Assembly (NCBI GenBank): GCA_047947135.1
Contig: CP170457.1
Coordinates: 3,472,001-3,536,000, forward strand
Origin: Planctobacterium sp047947135
Lineage (GTDB): Bacteria; Pseudomonadota; Gammaproteobacteria; Enterobacterales; Alteromonadaceae
Reading direction: 5' to 3'
DNA: 64,000 nucleotides
Below are positions 63,383 through 64,000 of the stretch, piece after piece (within the stretch, counting starts at the first letter, position 1; each line of letters starts with the position of its first letter). The notes under the pieces are model-generated. The model did no database searches, was not told where the DNA came from, and was given only the letters and a program-made list of their open reading frames with translations. The position numbers and the translations under genes are program-made.

Positions 63383-64000
63383 ATGTCAGTGGCACAATTT
63401 GAAAAACTCAAATCTTATTTAGATAGCCAGGTCATTGGGCAACCTGAGTTCACTAAAAATATTCTCATCGCACTACTCGCAGATGGGCATTTATTGGTTG
63501 AAGGACCGCCGGGGTTAGCCAAGACCCGAGCTGTTAATGCCTTGGCAAAAGGCGTTGAAGGTGATTTCCATCGTGTTCAGTTTACGCCAGACCTTTTGCC
63601 TGCGGATCTGACAGGCACCGACATTTACCGACCTGAGACGGGTGAGTTCGTGTTTCAGCAAGGGCCTCTGTTTCACAACTTAGTGCTGGCAGATGAAATC
63701 AACCGGGCGCCGGCAAAAGTGCAATCAGCATTGCTTGAAGCCATGGCTGAACAACAAATTACAGTGGGTAATAAAACCTATTCTTTGCCTCCCTTATTTC
63801 TGGTTATGGCCACGCAAAACCCAATCGAACAAGAAGGTACTTATCCGTTACCTGAAGCACAACTGGATCGATTCCTGATGCACTTAAAGGTCGATTATCC
63901 AGGCGCTGCCACTGAATTGGACATCCTGCGATTAACCCGCAATGAATCCATAACCAAAGAAGCCGCAACGCCCGGCGAGTTGACCCAAAGTGATATATTT
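63383..64000 (+). CDS. MoxR-family AAA+ ATPase (3' end outside window)
   Basis: 206 codons from ATG 63383, open to the right edge. Walker A GPPGLAKTRA, the MoxR block QFTPDLLPADLTGTDIY, Walker B LADEINRAPAKVQSALLEAMAEQQ, and sensor-1-like MATQNPIEQEGTYPLPEAQLDRF are all present. MoxR ATPases act as chaperones for von Willebrand factor A domain partners, which usually lie downstream (DUF58, VWA proteins) and are outside the window. About 365 bases separate it from the divergent fadI. Confidence 0.93.
   Translation, partial: MSVAQFEKLKSYLDSQVIGQPEFTKNILIALLADGHLLVEGPPGLAKTRAVNALAKGVEGDFHRVQFTPDLLPADLTGTDIYRPETGEFVFQQGPLFHNLVLADEINRAPAKVQSALLEAMAEQQITVGNKTYSLPPLFLVMATQNPIEQEGTYPLPEAQLDRFLMHLKVDYPGAATELDILRLTRNESITKEAATPGELTQSDIF

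Overview
The window looks like a chromosomal segment of a marine gammaproteobacterium of the order Alteromonadales (Alteromonadaceae-like). This is inferred from gene content and order, not from a database search. The main clues are the cluster rpsP-rimM-trmD-rplS, ffh next to a CcsA-like gene and a CNNM/CorC gene, sixA followed by an M16 peptidase and fadIJ, a hemin uptake locus, a bkd operon, several secreted S8 proteases and moderate GC content. I see no rRNA, tRNA, CRISPR array or prophage.

Layout. 0-1.3 kb: the 3' end of a SulA-like gene, ychJ and a VC2046-type protein. 1.4-6.4 kb: a REC-TPR response regulator overlapping a small lipoprotein gene, then a gene-poor stretch with an ORFan lipoprotein and fragments. 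6.4-10 kb: CPBP protease, DMT permease, and a DUF6279 lipoprotein whose upstream region is interrupted by an IS5-family element. 10.1-13 kb: a periplasmic solute-binding-like protein, pfkA, and an ArsR/SRPBCC pair sharing twin promoter-operators. 13-15 kb: a secreted S8 protease and a lipoprotein. 15.5-19 kb: the rplS operon, then a Tat-exported amine oxidase. 19-28 kb: a secreted unknown, a serine hydrolase, and a hemin locus (TonB receptor divergent from hmuTUV-hugZ, with a Fur-box-like site between). 28-35.5 kb: lolCDE, topA and a solitary astB.

36.3-38.5 kb holds the most unusual feature. It is a nested tandem array in which six units start at exactly the same sequence (GATTTAATCAGGACAG) and stop at different 3' positions. 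Two units carry nearly identical REP-associated Y1 (HUH) transposase genes, one 3'-truncated and one full length.

38.7-45 kb: gamma carbonic anhydrase, a divergent protein kinase and the branched-chain 2-oxoacid dehydrogenase operon. 45.5-49.5 kb: a 1327-residue S8/PA protease with a GlyGly-CTERM tail. 49.6-64 kb: rimO, a DUF1232 protein, ffh, a CcsA-like protein, a CorC-type protein, a 59-residue small protein, sixA, a cytosolic pitrilysin-like peptidase, fadIJ with a FadR-like operator, and the start of a MoxR ATPase.

The genes form separate modules: translation and protein export (rpsP operon, ffh, rimO, lolCDE), heme iron uptake, catabolism of fatty acids, branched-chain amino acids and arginine, and secreted proteolysis. 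Together they fit a heterotroph living on proteinaceous and lipid marine organic matter.
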